Positions 45,459 to 54,266 of a stretch of DNA of 64,000 nt are shown here, one piece after another; the first letter of the stretch is position 1; each line of letters opens with the position of its first letter. Position numbers and translations under genes: made by a program. The notes beneath the pieces are model-generated. The model was not told the DNA's origin, did not search any database, and saw only the letters and a list, made by a program, of their open reading frames with translations. The stretch covers positions 1,612,001-1,676,000 of the forward strand of contig NZ_CP154796.1 of the NCBI RefSeq assembly GCF_039566955.1, in the 5' to 3' direction. Origin of the DNA: Micromonospora sp. DSM 45708 (GTDB taxonomy: Bacteria; Actinomycetota; Actinomycetes; Mycobacteriales; Micromonosporaceae).

Positions 45459-47867
45459 TCAGTGGTGACCCGCGCCCCGGGCGTCCGGGTCGAGTCCGGC
45501 GCAGATCAGCTCGTCCAGGCGGGCCCGCACCTGCTCCGCCTGGGGAGCGCCGATGTCGTGGAAGATGCCGAGCGCGGTGCGCCACGCCTCGGCGGCTGCC
45601 TGATCGTCGCCGGCCTCGTGGAGGGCGTCGCCGAGATTCGCGCCGGCCTCCGCCTCGCCGTGCCGATCGGCCAGCTCCCGGAACAGGTCCCGGGCCCGCC
45701 GGTAGAGCGCGGCGGACCGCTCGTGCGCACCGAGCAGCCGGTACACGTAGCCCAGGCTGTCCAGCGTCACGGCGACGCCGTCGACGTCGCCGAGCTGTTC
45801 GAGCAGCGCCAGGGCCTGCTCGCAGTGGGAGATGGCCGCGCGGTGGTCGCCCAACTGGGCGTGACACCAGCCGACCGAGTTCAGCGTCATGGCCTCGCCG
45901 GCACGATGCCCCACCCGCCGGAACAGCTCCAGGGCATGCAGGTCGTGCCGGAGCGCGGTGGCGTGCTCACCGAGCCGCTCGGCGATCCAACCCAGGCTGC
46001 GGTGGGTGAACGCCTGGTTCACCGTGTCGTCCAGCTCCTCGAAGAGCGTCAGGGCCCGCAACTGGTGGACCCGGGCGTCGAGGAACCGGCCCAGCCGGGT
46101 GGCGGCGCCGCCGAGGAACCGGTGGGCGTGCGCCTCGGCCGACGGGTCGGCGAGGCGGCGGGCCGAACGCAGGGCGGTGCGTTGGGTGGCTGTCCAGTCG
46201 TGCCAGTGCCCCCGCAGGTCGAAGAAGCTCACCAGGGCGGCGGCCAGCTGCCAGGCGTGCCGGTCGTGTCCGGTGGCCGCGGCGTGGTCGACCGCGGCGA
46301 CCAGCACGGTGTGCTCGGCGGCGAACCAGGCGAGTGCCGCTGCCCGGTCGTCGTGCCGTTCGGGTGTCACCCCCGGGGCCGGCTCCGCGAGCGTGATCGT
46401 CCCCCGGGGTGGTTGGAGCGGTCGTTCGGCGGTGTGCGCGCTGTGCAGGTAGTGGTCGAGCACCCGCAGGACGGCCGCGCGCCGCTGCGCCCCCGGGTCC
46501 GCGTCGGCCAGTTCCCGGGCATACGCGTGCAGCAGGTCGTGGGAGGTGTAACGCCCGGGGCGGTGCTCGGTGACCAGGTGGGTCTGGACCAGTTCGGCCA
46601 GCAGCGGGCGGACCTCGGGCTCCGGCAGGCCGGTGAGGCTGGCGGCGGCCGGCACGCCGATGTCCGGTCCGGCGATCAGCCCGAGCAGCCGGAACAGCCG
46701 CGCGGCGGGCGGACTGACCTGCCGGTACGACCAGGAGAAGACCGTACGGACGTCGATGGCCGGATCGGCGCCGGCGAGCGGGTCCAGCCGCCGGGGCGCC
46801 TCCCGCAACTCCCGGGCGACCGTGGCCAGGGAGAACCGCGGGTGGGTCGCGGCGCGGGCGGCGACCACCGCCAGGGCCAGGGGCAGCCCGGAGGAGCGCG
46901 CGACGATCTCGTCGACCGCGGCCGGCTCGTCCGCCACCCGTCGGACGCCGATTCGGCGGGCGAGAAGTGCCCTCGACTCCGCGGCGGTGAGCAGGTCCAC
47001 GGTGAGCGGGCGGGCGCCCTCGGTGGCGACCAGGCCGGGCAACTGACCACGGCTGGTCACCACCACCAGGCACCCTCCCGAGGCGGGCAGCAGCGGGCGG
47101 ACCTGGTCGGCGTCGCGGGCGTTGTCCAGCACCAGGAGCACCCGCCGGCCGGTGAGCAGCGTGCGGAACAACGTGACCTGGGCGTCCAGGTGCGCCGGGA
47201 TTCGCTCGCGCGGCACCTCGAAGGCGTCCAGGAAGTCGCGGAGCGCCTCGGCGGGCGCGACCGGGGTGCCGGCCGGATCGAAGCCTCTGAGGTTGGCGTG
47301 TAGCTGCCCGTCCGGGAAGTGCCGGCGCACGCCGTGCGCCCAGCGGGTGACCACCGTCGTCTTGCCCACTCCGGCGGTGCCCGTGACGACCGCGATCACC
47401 GGTGCGCCCGGCTCGTGGTCCACCTCGGGGAGCAGGCCGTCGAGGGCCGCCAGGATCTCCCGGCGGGCGGTGAAGGCGGCGCTGGTGGGCGGGAGTTGGG
47501 CGGGCACCGTGGTGGGTGGGCCGGGGCGCACCGGGGCCCGGTCGCCGGCGTGGCCGGGTTCCGCCGGCCCGGTCACCAGGCGGTCGCCGGTGATCCGCTC
47601 CCATCTGGTCGCCCAGACGCCGGCCTCGGCGGGGGACACGCCCAGCGCGAGCAGCAGCCGGTCGAGGACGTCCAGCGGCATCGGCGTGCGGCCGTTGAGG
47701 TAGTTGGAGAGGCTGCTCTTGGGCACGCCGGTGGCGGATTCGAGATCCTGGAGCGACAACCGGGCCTTGCCTCGCGCACGTGCCGCGCGGACGCGCAACC
47801 GGTTCAACTCCGCCAACAGATGCTGTTCTTCCCCACCCGTCGACGAATTGATGGAGTTGTCGTTCAC
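45459..47867 (-). CDS. HTH-NB-ARC-TPR regulator (AfsR-like STAND protein)
   Basis: 802 residues from the GTG at 47867. The N-terminal XRE-type HTH (about 38-76, SLQDLESATGVPKSSLSNYL) is followed by an NB-ARC ATPase with Walker A GTAGVGKTT (163-171) and Walker B VLLVLDNARD near 255. A winged-helix region comes next and at least five TPRs fill the C-terminal 250 residues. Such STAND proteins switch with ATP/ADP and sense a ligand or partner through the TPRs. It is divergent from a small exported protein gene, and a triple GTCCA repeat lies in the shared promoter region. Start tentative; weak ribosome site. Confidence 0.85.
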   Translation of the reverse strand: MNDNSINSSTGGEEQHLLAELNRLRVRAARARGKARLSLQDLESATGVPKSSLSNYLNGRTPMPLDVLDRLLLALGVSPAEAGVWATRWERITGDRLVTGPAEPGHAGDRAPVRPGPPTTVPAQLPPTSAAFTARREILAALDGLLPEVDHEPGAPVIAVVTGTAGVGKTTVVTRWAHGVRRHFPDGQLHANLRGFDPAGTPVAPAEALRDFLDAFEVPRERIPAHLDAQVTLFRTLLTGRRVLLVLDNARDADQVRPLLPASGGCLVVVTSRGQLPGLVATEGARPLTVDLLTAAESRALLARRIGVRRVADEPAAVDEIVARSSGLPLALAVVAARAATHPRFSLATVARELREAPRRLDPLAGADPAIDVRTVFSWSYRQVSPPAARLFRLLGLIAGPDIGVPAAASLTGLPEPEVRPLLAELVQTHLVTEHRPGRYTSHDLLHAYARELADADPGAQRRAAVLRVLDHYLHSAHTAERPLQPPRGTITLAEPAPGVTPERHDDRAAALAWFAAEHTVLVAAVDHAAATGHDRHAWQLAAALVSFFDLRGHWHDWTATQRTALRSARRLADPSAEAHAHRFLGGAATRLGRFLDARVHQLRALTLFEELDDTVNQAFTHRSLGWIAERLGEHATALRHDLHALELFRRVGHRAGEAMTLNSVGWCHAQLGDHRAAISHCEQALALLEQLGDVDGVAVTLDSLGYVYRLLGAHERSAALYRRARDLFRELADRHGEAEAGANLGDALHEAGDDQAAAEAWRTALGIFHDIGAPQAEQVRARLDELICAGLDPDARGAGHH

Positions 47868-47888
47868 CGCCGCATCTTCGCAGTCGGC

Positions 47889-47913
47889 GTCCAATGTTGT
47901 CCATGGACGTCCA
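47889..47913. promoter_or_regulatory. Triple GTCCA repeat with 10-bp period, candidate operator
   Basis: GTCCA occurs at 47889, 47899 and 47909, exactly one helical turn apart, and GTCCATGGAC (47899-47908) is itself a perfect palindrome flanked by ATGTT and AACAT. It lies 22 bp upstream of the AfsR-like gene's start and ~90 bp before the exported protein gene, so it suits a regulator with an HTH domain binding cooperatively on one DNA face. Confidence 0.55.
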
Positions 47914-48004
47914 ACATGTGGGTCCCCACGCCTCACTGACTGCCACCATCAATGCCACACCGCAAACCCATGCGGATGGATGTGCGGGAGGAAAGGGGTC
48001 AGGA

Positions 48005-48406
48005 GTGAATTCCATCGGTGGCACATTCAGGTCGGCAGCCGTGTTGGCGGGAATCGGACTCGCCGTGACCACGGTGGCCGCGCCGGCACAGGCGGCCCCG
48101 AAACCCCGGCAGGGCGTCGGAGCAGCGGCGGTGACCTGCGGAAACGCGTACTGGCCGCACGAGAAATGGGACACCGGATCGGGTCGCACGACCACCGAGG
48201 CGGCCGTGCACACCGGGCCGTACGGCGCATGCAGCGTCACCGCCTACCTGCCGGCGGGCACGTACGTGACGTACGACTGCTACACCGTGAACGACTACGG
48301 AAACACCTGGACCTGGGTGCGGGCCAGTGGTGGCGCCAGCATCGGCTGGGTGTACGACGCCTACCTCGACAACGGTGGCGCGACGGCCCTGTGCCCGAAG
48401 TACTGA
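48005..48406 (+). CDS. Small secreted SH3-like protein
   Basis: 133 residues from the GTG at 48005. Signal peptide of ~33 residues ending APAQA-A, then a compact domain with four cysteines and a terminal IGWVYDAYL segment that resembles bacterial SH3 (SH3b) domains. No enzyme motif. An AGGA sequence abuts the GTG and a GGAGGAAAGGGG tract lies 5-16 nt upstream. It is divergent from the AfsR-like regulator, which may control it. Confidence 0.7.
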   Translation: MNSIGGTFRSAAVLAGIGLAVTTVAAPAQAAPKPRQGVGAAAVTCGNAYWPHEKWDTGSGRTTTEAAVHTGPYGACSVTAYLPAGTYVTYDCYTVNDYGNTWTWVRASGGASIGWVYDAYLDNGGATALCPKY

Positions 48407-48446
48407 GACAGCAATTCCCCTATCGACGGGTGCGGAAAGGAAACAG

Positions 48447-48887
48447 ATGATTCGCAGGATTCTCGGCCTGGGCGCCGCCGGACTGGCGGCGACCGCGGCT
48501 CTGGTCGCCCCGGCCTCGCCGGCCGCGGCCGCGGACACCTGGTGCGGAACCGCGCGTGACTACAAGGTCGCGGTCTCCAACCAGCGGTCCGTGACGTACC
48601 AGGGGCGTACGGCGGCCATCCGCTACTACAACAACCACGTCTTCGCCGTCATCTACGGCGGTGAGGTCGGCGACGCGGTCAGCATGGGCTGGAACTACAC
48701 GGGTAACGACGTCTCCTACTGGTGCGGCGCGTACGGCGGCTCGTGGCCGACCTGGTCCTACGTGGCCGAGGGGAAGAACTCCTCGTTCACCGCCGCGGTG
48801 CCCTTCAGCCAGGTGAACTGGGCCTTCGCCCGCGGCAAGGTCTCCGGCACCACCCAGTACTTCGACACGACCAAGGTGTACGTCTGA
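48447..48887 (+). CDS. Small secreted protein of unknown function
   Basis: 146 residues. Signal peptide MIRRILGLGAAGLAATAALV with cleavage near AAAA-DT (about residue 29). The mature domain is rich in Tyr, Trp and Asn, with two cysteines. No recognised family. AAAGGAAAC precedes the ATG. It lies 40 bp after the SH3-like gene, so the two are probably one transcript. Confidence 0.7.
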   Translation: MIRRILGLGAAGLAATAALVAPASPAAAADTWCGTARDYKVAVSNQRSVTYQGRTAAIRYYNNHVFAVIYGGEVGDAVSMGWNYTGNDVSYWCGAYGGSWPTWSYVAEGKNSSFTAAVPFSQVNWAFARGKVSGTTQYFDTTKVYV

Positions 48888-48892
48888 GCAGC

Positions 48893-48918
48893 GGGAGCCG
48901 GCCGGTCGGCCGGCTCCC
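48893..48918 (+). terminator. Terminator after the secreted-protein pair
   Basis: Perfect 12-bp GC-rich arms (48893-48904 and 48907-48918) with a 2-nt loop, 5 bp past the stop codon. Confidence 0.65.
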
Positions 48919-48945
48919 GTCCGCCTACCGGCCTGGAGGGGCACC

Positions 48946-49935
48946 GTGCCACGTCTGCTTCGCGTCCTGCTCGTGACGGCACTGCTCGGCGCGGCGCTGA
49001 CCGGGTGTGACGACGCCACCGCCGTCGTCCCCGGCCGGGCCGGCGCGGCGGTCGGGGAGGGCGCCGTACCCTCCGCGGGGCCCGTGCCCGGCGCGTCCCT
49101 GCCGATCGCGGCCCTGGAACCCACCCTCGCGGACTACCAGCGGATTCAGCGTGCCCGGCTGCTGCTGGCCCGCCGTTGCATGGCCCGCCTGGGCATCGAC
49201 CTGGCGGTGCCGACGGTCCGCCCGGTACGGCATCCGGGCGCGACCGCGGCGGCGGCCGTCGGCGCGTTCGACGACCGCGAGCCCGCCCGGTACGGCTACC
49301 GCGGCCCGGTCGGTTACCAGTCCGACCTCTTCACCGGCGCGGTGCGGGGACTGACGAAGGCGCTCGTCGTCCCGGAGCCCGGTGTCGCCGCGTTCGACGG
49401 TTCGGTGGCCGAGTTCCGCGGCGTAGCGGTGCCGGCCGGGGGTTGCGAGGGCGAGACGCGGCGGGCGCTGGACACGCCGGCGGGCAGCGAGCTGCGGGCG
49501 GCGATCGGGGACGAGCGGGTGGTGCCGTGGACCGCCTTCGCCGAGTTGGAGCAGGCCGCCGCCGCGAAGCTGGCGGCCGACGACCGGTACCGGCGGGCGC
49601 AGCGCCGGTGGAGCGGTTGCATGGCGCGGTCCGGTTACCACTATCCGGAGACCACGGCGGCCGAGGGTGACGGGCGCTGGGCGACCTCGGTGTCGGTGAC
49701 CGACGAGGAACCGGAGCGGGAGGTGTCGGCGGTGGAGATCGCCACCGCGGTGGCCGACGAGCGGTGCCGCGCCGAGGTGGGTCTGCCACAACTGTCGGCG
49801 TCGCTGCTCGCCGGTTACCAGACGGAGTTGATCCGCCGGGAGGAGGAACGGCTGCGTCGGGTACGTCGGCTGCTGGACCTGCAACTGGCCTCGGCCGCCC
49901 GGGTGACGGGGGCGGGCGGCGGGGCGGCGCGGTAG
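48946..49935 (+). CDS. Putative lipoprotein of unknown function
   Basis: 329 residues. Type II signal peptide with lipobox LTGC, Cys21, then an Ala/Pro/Gly-rich linker (about 25-50) and a largely helical mature region with several cysteines (for example RRCMARLGID and RWSGCMARSGYHYP). The two short CMAR motifs recur about 145 residues apart, as in actinobacterial exported proteins of unknown role. GTG start preceded by GGAGGGGC. The last gene before the convergent kinase-like gene. Confidence 0.75.
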   Translation: MPRLLRVLLVTALLGAALTGCDDATAVVPGRAGAAVGEGAVPSAGPVPGASLPIAALEPTLADYQRIQRARLLLARRCMARLGIDLAVPTVRPVRHPGATAAAAVGAFDDREPARYGYRGPVGYQSDLFTGAVRGLTKALVVPEPGVAAFDGSVAEFRGVAVPAGGCEGETRRALDTPAGSELRAAIGDERVVPWTAFAELEQAAAAKLAADDRYRRAQRRWSGCMARSGYHYPETTAAEGDGRWATSVSVTDEEPEREVSAVEIATAVADERCRAEVGLPQLSASLLAGYQTELIRREEERLRRVRRLLDLQLASAARVTGAGGGAAR

Positions 49936-49976
49936 GTGACCGGCTCTTCCGGGTAGGACCGGCGGCCGGCCGGGGC

Positions 49977-50966
49977 TCAGGCCCTGGCCGGCACCAGCCG
50001 CGCGTGCAGCGCCGCCGGGTCGGTGACCTCGGGCAGGTCCCGGGCGGCGAGCCAGGCCGCGGCGGCGGCGCCGTCCCCGGCGGAGTGCAGCGGGGCGGCC
50101 GGCCAGCGGCGGGCCAGTTCGGCGCGGACGACGGCGGCCAGCGGGGTGTCGCCGGTGAGCAGGCCGCCGCCGAGCACCACCGGGTCGGTCGCGTCGGCGG
50201 GACGGATCCGGGAGACGCTCTCGGCCAGCAGCGCGGCGGCCTCGGCGATGATCGCCCTGGCGGCTTGCTCGCCCTGGCGGGCCGCGGTGACGACGAGTGG
50301 CGCGAGTCGGGCCAGGTCCACCGGCGGTCGCCGGGTGACCGCCTGCACCACGGCCCCGGCGGTCTCCCGGGGGCGGGCGGCGACCTCGGTCGTGCCGGTC
50401 AGTTCCGCCAGCACGCGGCGGGCCAGTTCCCCGGGCGGCTCGGCCCGGTCCAGGTCGGTCAGGAGCCGGCGGACCGCCTCCCGTCCCAGCCAGAATCCGG
50501 AACCCGCGTCGCCGAGCAGCCAGCCGTGGCCGTCTGCGGTGCGGTCCAGGCGGAGCTCGTGCACCCGGGCGGCGATCGCGCCGGTGCCGGCGATCAGCAC
50601 GGTGCCGTCCGGGGCGGCCGTTCCGGAGGCGTAGGCGACCAGGGCGTCGCCGTGCACGGCGTACGGGCAGCGCAGCCCCGCCTCGGTCCACGCCCGGTCG
50701 AAGGCGGCACGCCCCTCGGGATCGGCGCGGAGGCGGCCGGCGCCGGCGAGGCCGATCACGCCGGCGCGTACCCGGGTCGGATCGACCCCGGCGAGCGCCG
50801 CGCGGAGGGCGGCGAGCAGCTCGGCGGCGGCCCGGTCGGCGCCGTGGCTGGTCGGGTTGCCGCCGCCGGCCCGCCCGGTGCCCAGGCGTACACCGTCGAG
50901 GCTGACGGCGGTGGCGCGGGTGGACGTGCCCCCGACGTCGAGGCCGACCACGACGGTGTCCGACAT
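49977..50966 (-). CDS. N-acetylglucosamine kinase-like protein (BadF/BadG family)
   Basis: 329-residue ASKHA-fold ATPase of the BadF/BadG/BcrA/BcrD family, which includes N-acetylglucosamine kinases. The phosphate-1 motif is VGLDVGGTSTRATAV at the N terminus; phosphate-2 is VLIAGTGAIAA and the adenosine motif is PVVLGGGLLTG. It is divergent from a MurR/RpiR-SIS-ngcEFG operon, which supports phosphorylation of an imported amino sugar. No clear ribosome site before the ATG at 50966; ATG 50975 is an alternative. Confidence 0.82.
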   Translation of the reverse strand: MSDTVVVGLDVGGTSTRATAVSLDGVRLGTGRAGGGNPTSHGADRAAAELLAALRAALAGVDPTRVRAGVIGLAGAGRLRADPEGRAAFDRAWTEAGLRCPYAVHGDALVAYASGTAAPDGTVLIAGTGAIAARVHELRLDRTADGHGWLLGDAGSGFWLGREAVRRLLTDLDRAEPPGELARRVLAELTGTTEVAARPRETAGAVVQAVTRRPPVDLARLAPLVVTAARQGEQAARAIIAEAAALLAESVSRIRPADATDPVVLGGGLLTGDTPLAAVVRAELARRWPAAPLHSAGDGAAAAAWLAARDLPEVTDPAALHARLVPARA

Positions 50967-51027
50967 GGTCATCATGCTGACCGGCCGGGCCCTCCCCGCG
51001 CAAGATCGCGGCAGCGCGGCAGGTAAC

Positions 51028-51085
51028 AGTTTGAAAACTTCGCCCACGGTCTTGACACGGAGGGGCCTTCAGTAAGAACTTTTAC
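51028..51085. promoter_or_regulatory. Divergent promoter/operator region of the amino-sugar locus
   Basis: Rightward promoter TTGACA (51052-51057) with TAAGAA (51073-51078), spacer only 15 nt. Two candidate operators flank it: AGTTT-GA-AAACT (51028-51039) and GTAAGAACTTTTAC (51072-51085, GTAA/TTAC ends). The region is unusually A+T-rich for this genome. Likely bound by the RpiR-type regulator encoded just downstream. Confidence 0.55.
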
Positions 51086-51124
51086 CACTAACAGTTAACA
51101 CTCCTTTCCGAAAGGCTTTCGCCG

Positions 51125-52063
51125 ATGGCCGAGCACGAGGTCGAGACTTCCGCGGCGACCGCGGTGGTCGATGCCGACCGGCGGGGCGTCGACGGGGTGC
51201 TGGCCCGGGTCCGGGCCGGCGCGGGGGAGCTGACCGGGGCGTTGCGACGGGTCGCCGAGCACGTGCTCAGCGACCCGGAGGCGGCGGCGCGCGCCACCAT
51301 CGTCGAGCTGGCCGAGCGGAGCGGCACGTCACCGGCGACCATCACCCGATTCTGCCGGGCGATGGGCTTCGAGGGCTACGCCGACCTGCGGCTCGGCATC
51401 GCCGCCGAGACCGGCCGGGCCCGCTCGGCGGGCTGGACCGTCGACATCGGCCGGGAGATCCAGCCCGGCGACCCGCTGTCCCGGGTGCTCGACCAGATCA
51501 TGGCCGCCGACACGCGGGCCATGCACGACACCGCCGCCCTGCTCGACCTGCACGAGGTGGAACGGGCGGCGGTGGCCATCGCCGGGGCGAGCCGGGTGAA
51601 CATCTTCGGCGCCAGCGGCAGCGCGCTGGTCGGCGAGGAGATGCAGTTCAGCCTGCACCGCATCGGGGTGGCCGCCTGGGCCTGGAGCGACGTGCACGAG
51701 GGGCTGGCCAGCGCCGCGCTGCTGGGCGCGGGCGACGTCGCGCTCGGCATCTCGCACACCGGCCAGACCCGGGAGACCATCGAGCTGCTCGCCGAAGCGG
51801 GCAGCCGCGGGGCCACCACCGTCGCGTTGACCGGCTTCCCCCGCTCACCGCTGGCCGAGCTGGCCGACATCGTCCTGGTCACCGCCAGCCAGGCCACCAC
51901 CTTCCGGCCGGACGCCCTCTCCGCCCGGCACCCGCAGCTCGTCGTGCTCGACCTGCTCTACATCGCGGTGGCGCAGCGCACCCACGACCGCGCCCACGCG
52001 GCCTTCCGGCGTACCGCCCAGGCCGTCGACGGGCACAAGGCCGCCAAGGGGGCCCTCTCATGA
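51125..52063 (+). CDS. MurR/RpiR family transcriptional regulator
   Basis: 312 residues. N-terminal HTH_6 DNA-binding domain (ELAERSGTSPATITRFCRAM, about 60-80) and C-terminal SIS sugar-phosphate sensing domain (about 135-275, with FGASGSALVGEE and ISHTGQTRETIE). These regulators respond to phosphosugars such as MurNAc-6-P or GlcNAc-6-P. It heads an operon with a SIS protein and a sugar importer, so it most likely controls them and the divergent kinase gene. AAAGG site before the ATG. Confidence 0.9.
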   Translation: MAEHEVETSAATAVVDADRRGVDGVLARVRAGAGELTGALRRVAEHVLSDPEAAARATIVELAERSGTSPATITRFCRAMGFEGYADLRLGIAAETGRARSAGWTVDIGREIQPGDPLSRVLDQIMAADTRAMHDTAALLDLHEVERAAVAIAGASRVNIFGASGSALVGEEMQFSLHRIGVAAWAWSDVHEGLASAALLGAGDVALGISHTGQTRETIELLAEAGSRGATTVALTGFPRSPLAELADIVLVTASQATTFRPDALSARHPQLVVLDLLYIAVAQRTHDRAHAAFRRTAQAVDGHKAAKGALS

Positions 52064-52809
52064 TCAGTGCCCAGCGGTACGCGGACGCCGTCCGCCCGGT
52101 CCTCGACCGGCTGGTGGACAGCCAGGCGGACGCGGTGGACCGGGCGGCGGACCTGATCGCCGGCGGACTGCGTGCCGGCGGCGTCCTCCAGGCGTTCGGC
52201 GCCGGCCACTCGGAGGCGTTCGCCGCCGAGCTGGTGGCCCGCGCCGGTGGCCTGGTCGCCAGCAACCGACTCTCCCTGCACGACCTCGTGCTGCACGGTG
52301 ACGCGCCCCGCGACGTGCTCGCCGACCCCAAGCTGGAACGCGACCCGTCGGTGGCGCACCGGCTGTTCGCGCTGGCGGCGCCGCAGCCCGAGGACGTGTT
52401 CGTGGTCGCCTCGCAGTCCGGCATCAACGGCTCGGTGGTCGAGCTGGCGACGCTGGTCAAGCGCGGTGGCCACCCGTTGATCGCGGTCACCTCGGTCGAG
52501 CACACCGCCCGGGTCGCCTCTCGGCACCCCTCCGGGCACCGGCTCGCCGACCTCGCCGACGTCGTGCTGGACAACGGCGCGCCGTACGGCGACGCACTGC
52601 TGCCGCTCGAGGGCGGCGGCGCGGTCTGTGCGGTCTCCTCGGTCACCGCGGCGCTGCTGGCGCAGCTGCTGACCGCCGAGGTCGTACGACGGTTCCACCA
52701 GGCCGGAGAGGTACCCCCTGTCTACCTCTCCGCCAACGTCCCCGGTGGGGACGAGCACAACCTCGCCCTCGAGTCGCGGTACGCCGGGCGCCTCCGGCGG
52801 ACCGCCTGA
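52060..52809 (+). CDS. SIS domain phosphosugar-binding protein
   Basis: 249-residue SIS protein of the UPF0309 type. Sugar-phosphate binding motifs are FGAGHSEAFAAEL near residue 40 and ASQSGINGSVVELA near 115. It may isomerise or deaminate an N-acetylhexosamine phosphate, but lacks clear MurQ signatures, so the reaction is open. ATGA overlap with the regulator gene gives translational coupling; the ABC transporter follows 25 bp later. Confidence 0.8.
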   Translation: MISAQRYADAVRPVLDRLVDSQADAVDRAADLIAGGLRAGGVLQAFGAGHSEAFAAELVARAGGLVASNRLSLHDLVLHGDAPRDVLADPKLERDPSVAHRLFALAAPQPEDVFVVASQSGINGSVVELATLVKRGGHPLIAVTSVEHTARVASRHPSGHRLADLADVVLDNGAPYGDALLPLEGGGAVCAVSSVTAALLAQLLTAEVVRRFHQAGEVPPVYLSANVPGGDEHNLALESRYAGRLRRTA

Positions 52810-52834
52810 CCCGACACCACAAGGAGAGACAAAG

Positions 52835-54244
52835 ATGTCGGTTATCCCCGAGAAGTCTGACCTGAGCCGTCGGACGCTGCTCCAGCGCGCCGGCGCGGCC
52901 GGTCTGCTGGCCATCCCGGCGGCCGGTCTGCTCAGCGCCTGCGCCGGCAGCGAGCCGAGCAAGTCCGACGGCGGCGGCACGGCCAAGAGCAAGGACAACC
53001 CGTTCGGCGTCAAGGACGGCAGCGCCGTCAAGGTGGTCGTCTTCAACGGTGGGCTGGGCGACCAGTGGGCCAAGGAGGACAAGGTCGTCTTCAACGCCAA
53101 GCACCCGAACGTCACGGTCAACATGTCTTCCACCCAGAAGATCAAGACCGAAGAGCAGCCCAAGATGGCGACCCAGCCGAGCGACCTGGTGATGAACTCG
53201 GGCGCCGACATGATGGACCGCAGCACGCTGATCAACGAGGGCGCCATCGAGCCGCTCGACGACCTGCTCACGGCACCCGCCTGGGACGGCGAGGGCACGG
53301 TCGGCGACTCGCTGCTGCCCGGCACCGTCGGCGACGGCACCCAGAACGGCAAGTTCTACGTGGTGAACGTCGCCTACACGGTCTGGGGCAACTGGTTCAA
53401 CGCGGCGCTGTTCAACAAGGAGGGCTGGACGGCGCCGACGACCTGGGACGAGTTCTTCGCCCTGGCGCCGAAGATCAAGGCCAAGGGCATGGCGCCGTAC
53501 GTGCACGACGCGGCGCACGGCTACTACCCGCGCTGGGCGCTGTTCGCCAGCATCTGGAAGGCGGTCGGCAAGCAGGCCGTCGTCGACATCGACAACCTGA
53601 AGGACGGCGCCTGGAAGGCCGACGGGATCGTCGCCGCGCTGGAGCCGTGGGAGAAGCTGGTCAAGGACAAGCTGCTGCTGCCGGGCAAGCTCGACCACAC
53701 CCAGTCGCAGCAGGCGTTCCTCGACGGCAAGGCGGCGTTCATCCAGGTCGGCACGTGGCTGAAGAACGAGATGGCGGCGACCATCCCGCCCGGGTTCGAG
53801 CTGACCATGTCGGACTACTGGAGCAAGCCCGGCGACAAGGCCGCCAAGGACGTCTTCGCCGCCTCCGGCGAGGGCTTCGTGGTGCCCAGCAAGGCGCCGA
53901 ACAAGGAGGCCGCGAAGGAGTTCCTGCGGGCCATCCTGTCCAAGGCCGGGTCGGCGAAGTTCGCCGAGCTGACCAAGTCGCTGGCCTCCACCAAGGGCTC
54001 CGGCGACAACGTCCAGGACACGGCGCTGGCCAGCGCCAACAAGCTGGTCAAGGGCGGCAGCGGCGAGCTGATCTCGGTGAAGTTCCCGGACTTCTACGCC
54101 GACCTGGACAAGGAGAGCCAGAACCTCTCCGAGGAGCTGATGGCCGGCCGGCTCACCGCGGCCCAGTTCGTCGACAAGATGCAGTCGGCCGCCGACAAGG
54201 TCGCCAAGGACTCGTCGATCAAGAAGCAGACCCGCACCGCCTGA
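52835..54244 (+). CDS. NgcE-like sugar-binding lipoprotein, system 2
   Basis: 469-residue family 1 solute-binding protein. Signal: SRRTLLQRAGAAGLL with twin arginines and a lipobox LSAC (Cys36). The mature sequence VVVFNGGLGDQWAKED parallels the system 1 protein, showing common descent. By similarity to NgcE it should bind N-acetylglucosamine or chitobiose. AAGGAGA precedes the ATG. The operon context with a MurR/RpiR regulator, SIS protein and sugar kinase supports amino-sugar uptake. Confidence 0.88.
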   Translation: MSVIPEKSDLSRRTLLQRAGAAGLLAIPAAGLLSACAGSEPSKSDGGGTAKSKDNPFGVKDGSAVKVVVFNGGLGDQWAKEDKVVFNAKHPNVTVNMSSTQKIKTEEQPKMATQPSDLVMNSGADMMDRSTLINEGAIEPLDDLLTAPAWDGEGTVGDSLLPGTVGDGTQNGKFYVVNVAYTVWGNWFNAALFNKEGWTAPTTWDEFFALAPKIKAKGMAPYVHDAAHGYYPRWALFASIWKAVGKQAVVDIDNLKDGAWKADGIVAALEPWEKLVKDKLLLPGKLDHTQSQQAFLDGKAAFIQVGTWLKNEMAATIPPGFELTMSDYWSKPGDKAAKDVFAASGEGFVVPSKAPNKEAAKEFLRAILSKAGSAKFAELTKSLASTKGSGDNVQDTALASANKLVKGGSGELISVKFPDFYADLDKESQNLSEELMAGRLTAAQFVDKMQSAADKVAKDSSIKKQTRTA

Positions 54245-54266
54245 CGCTGTCGAGGAAGTGAGTTCA

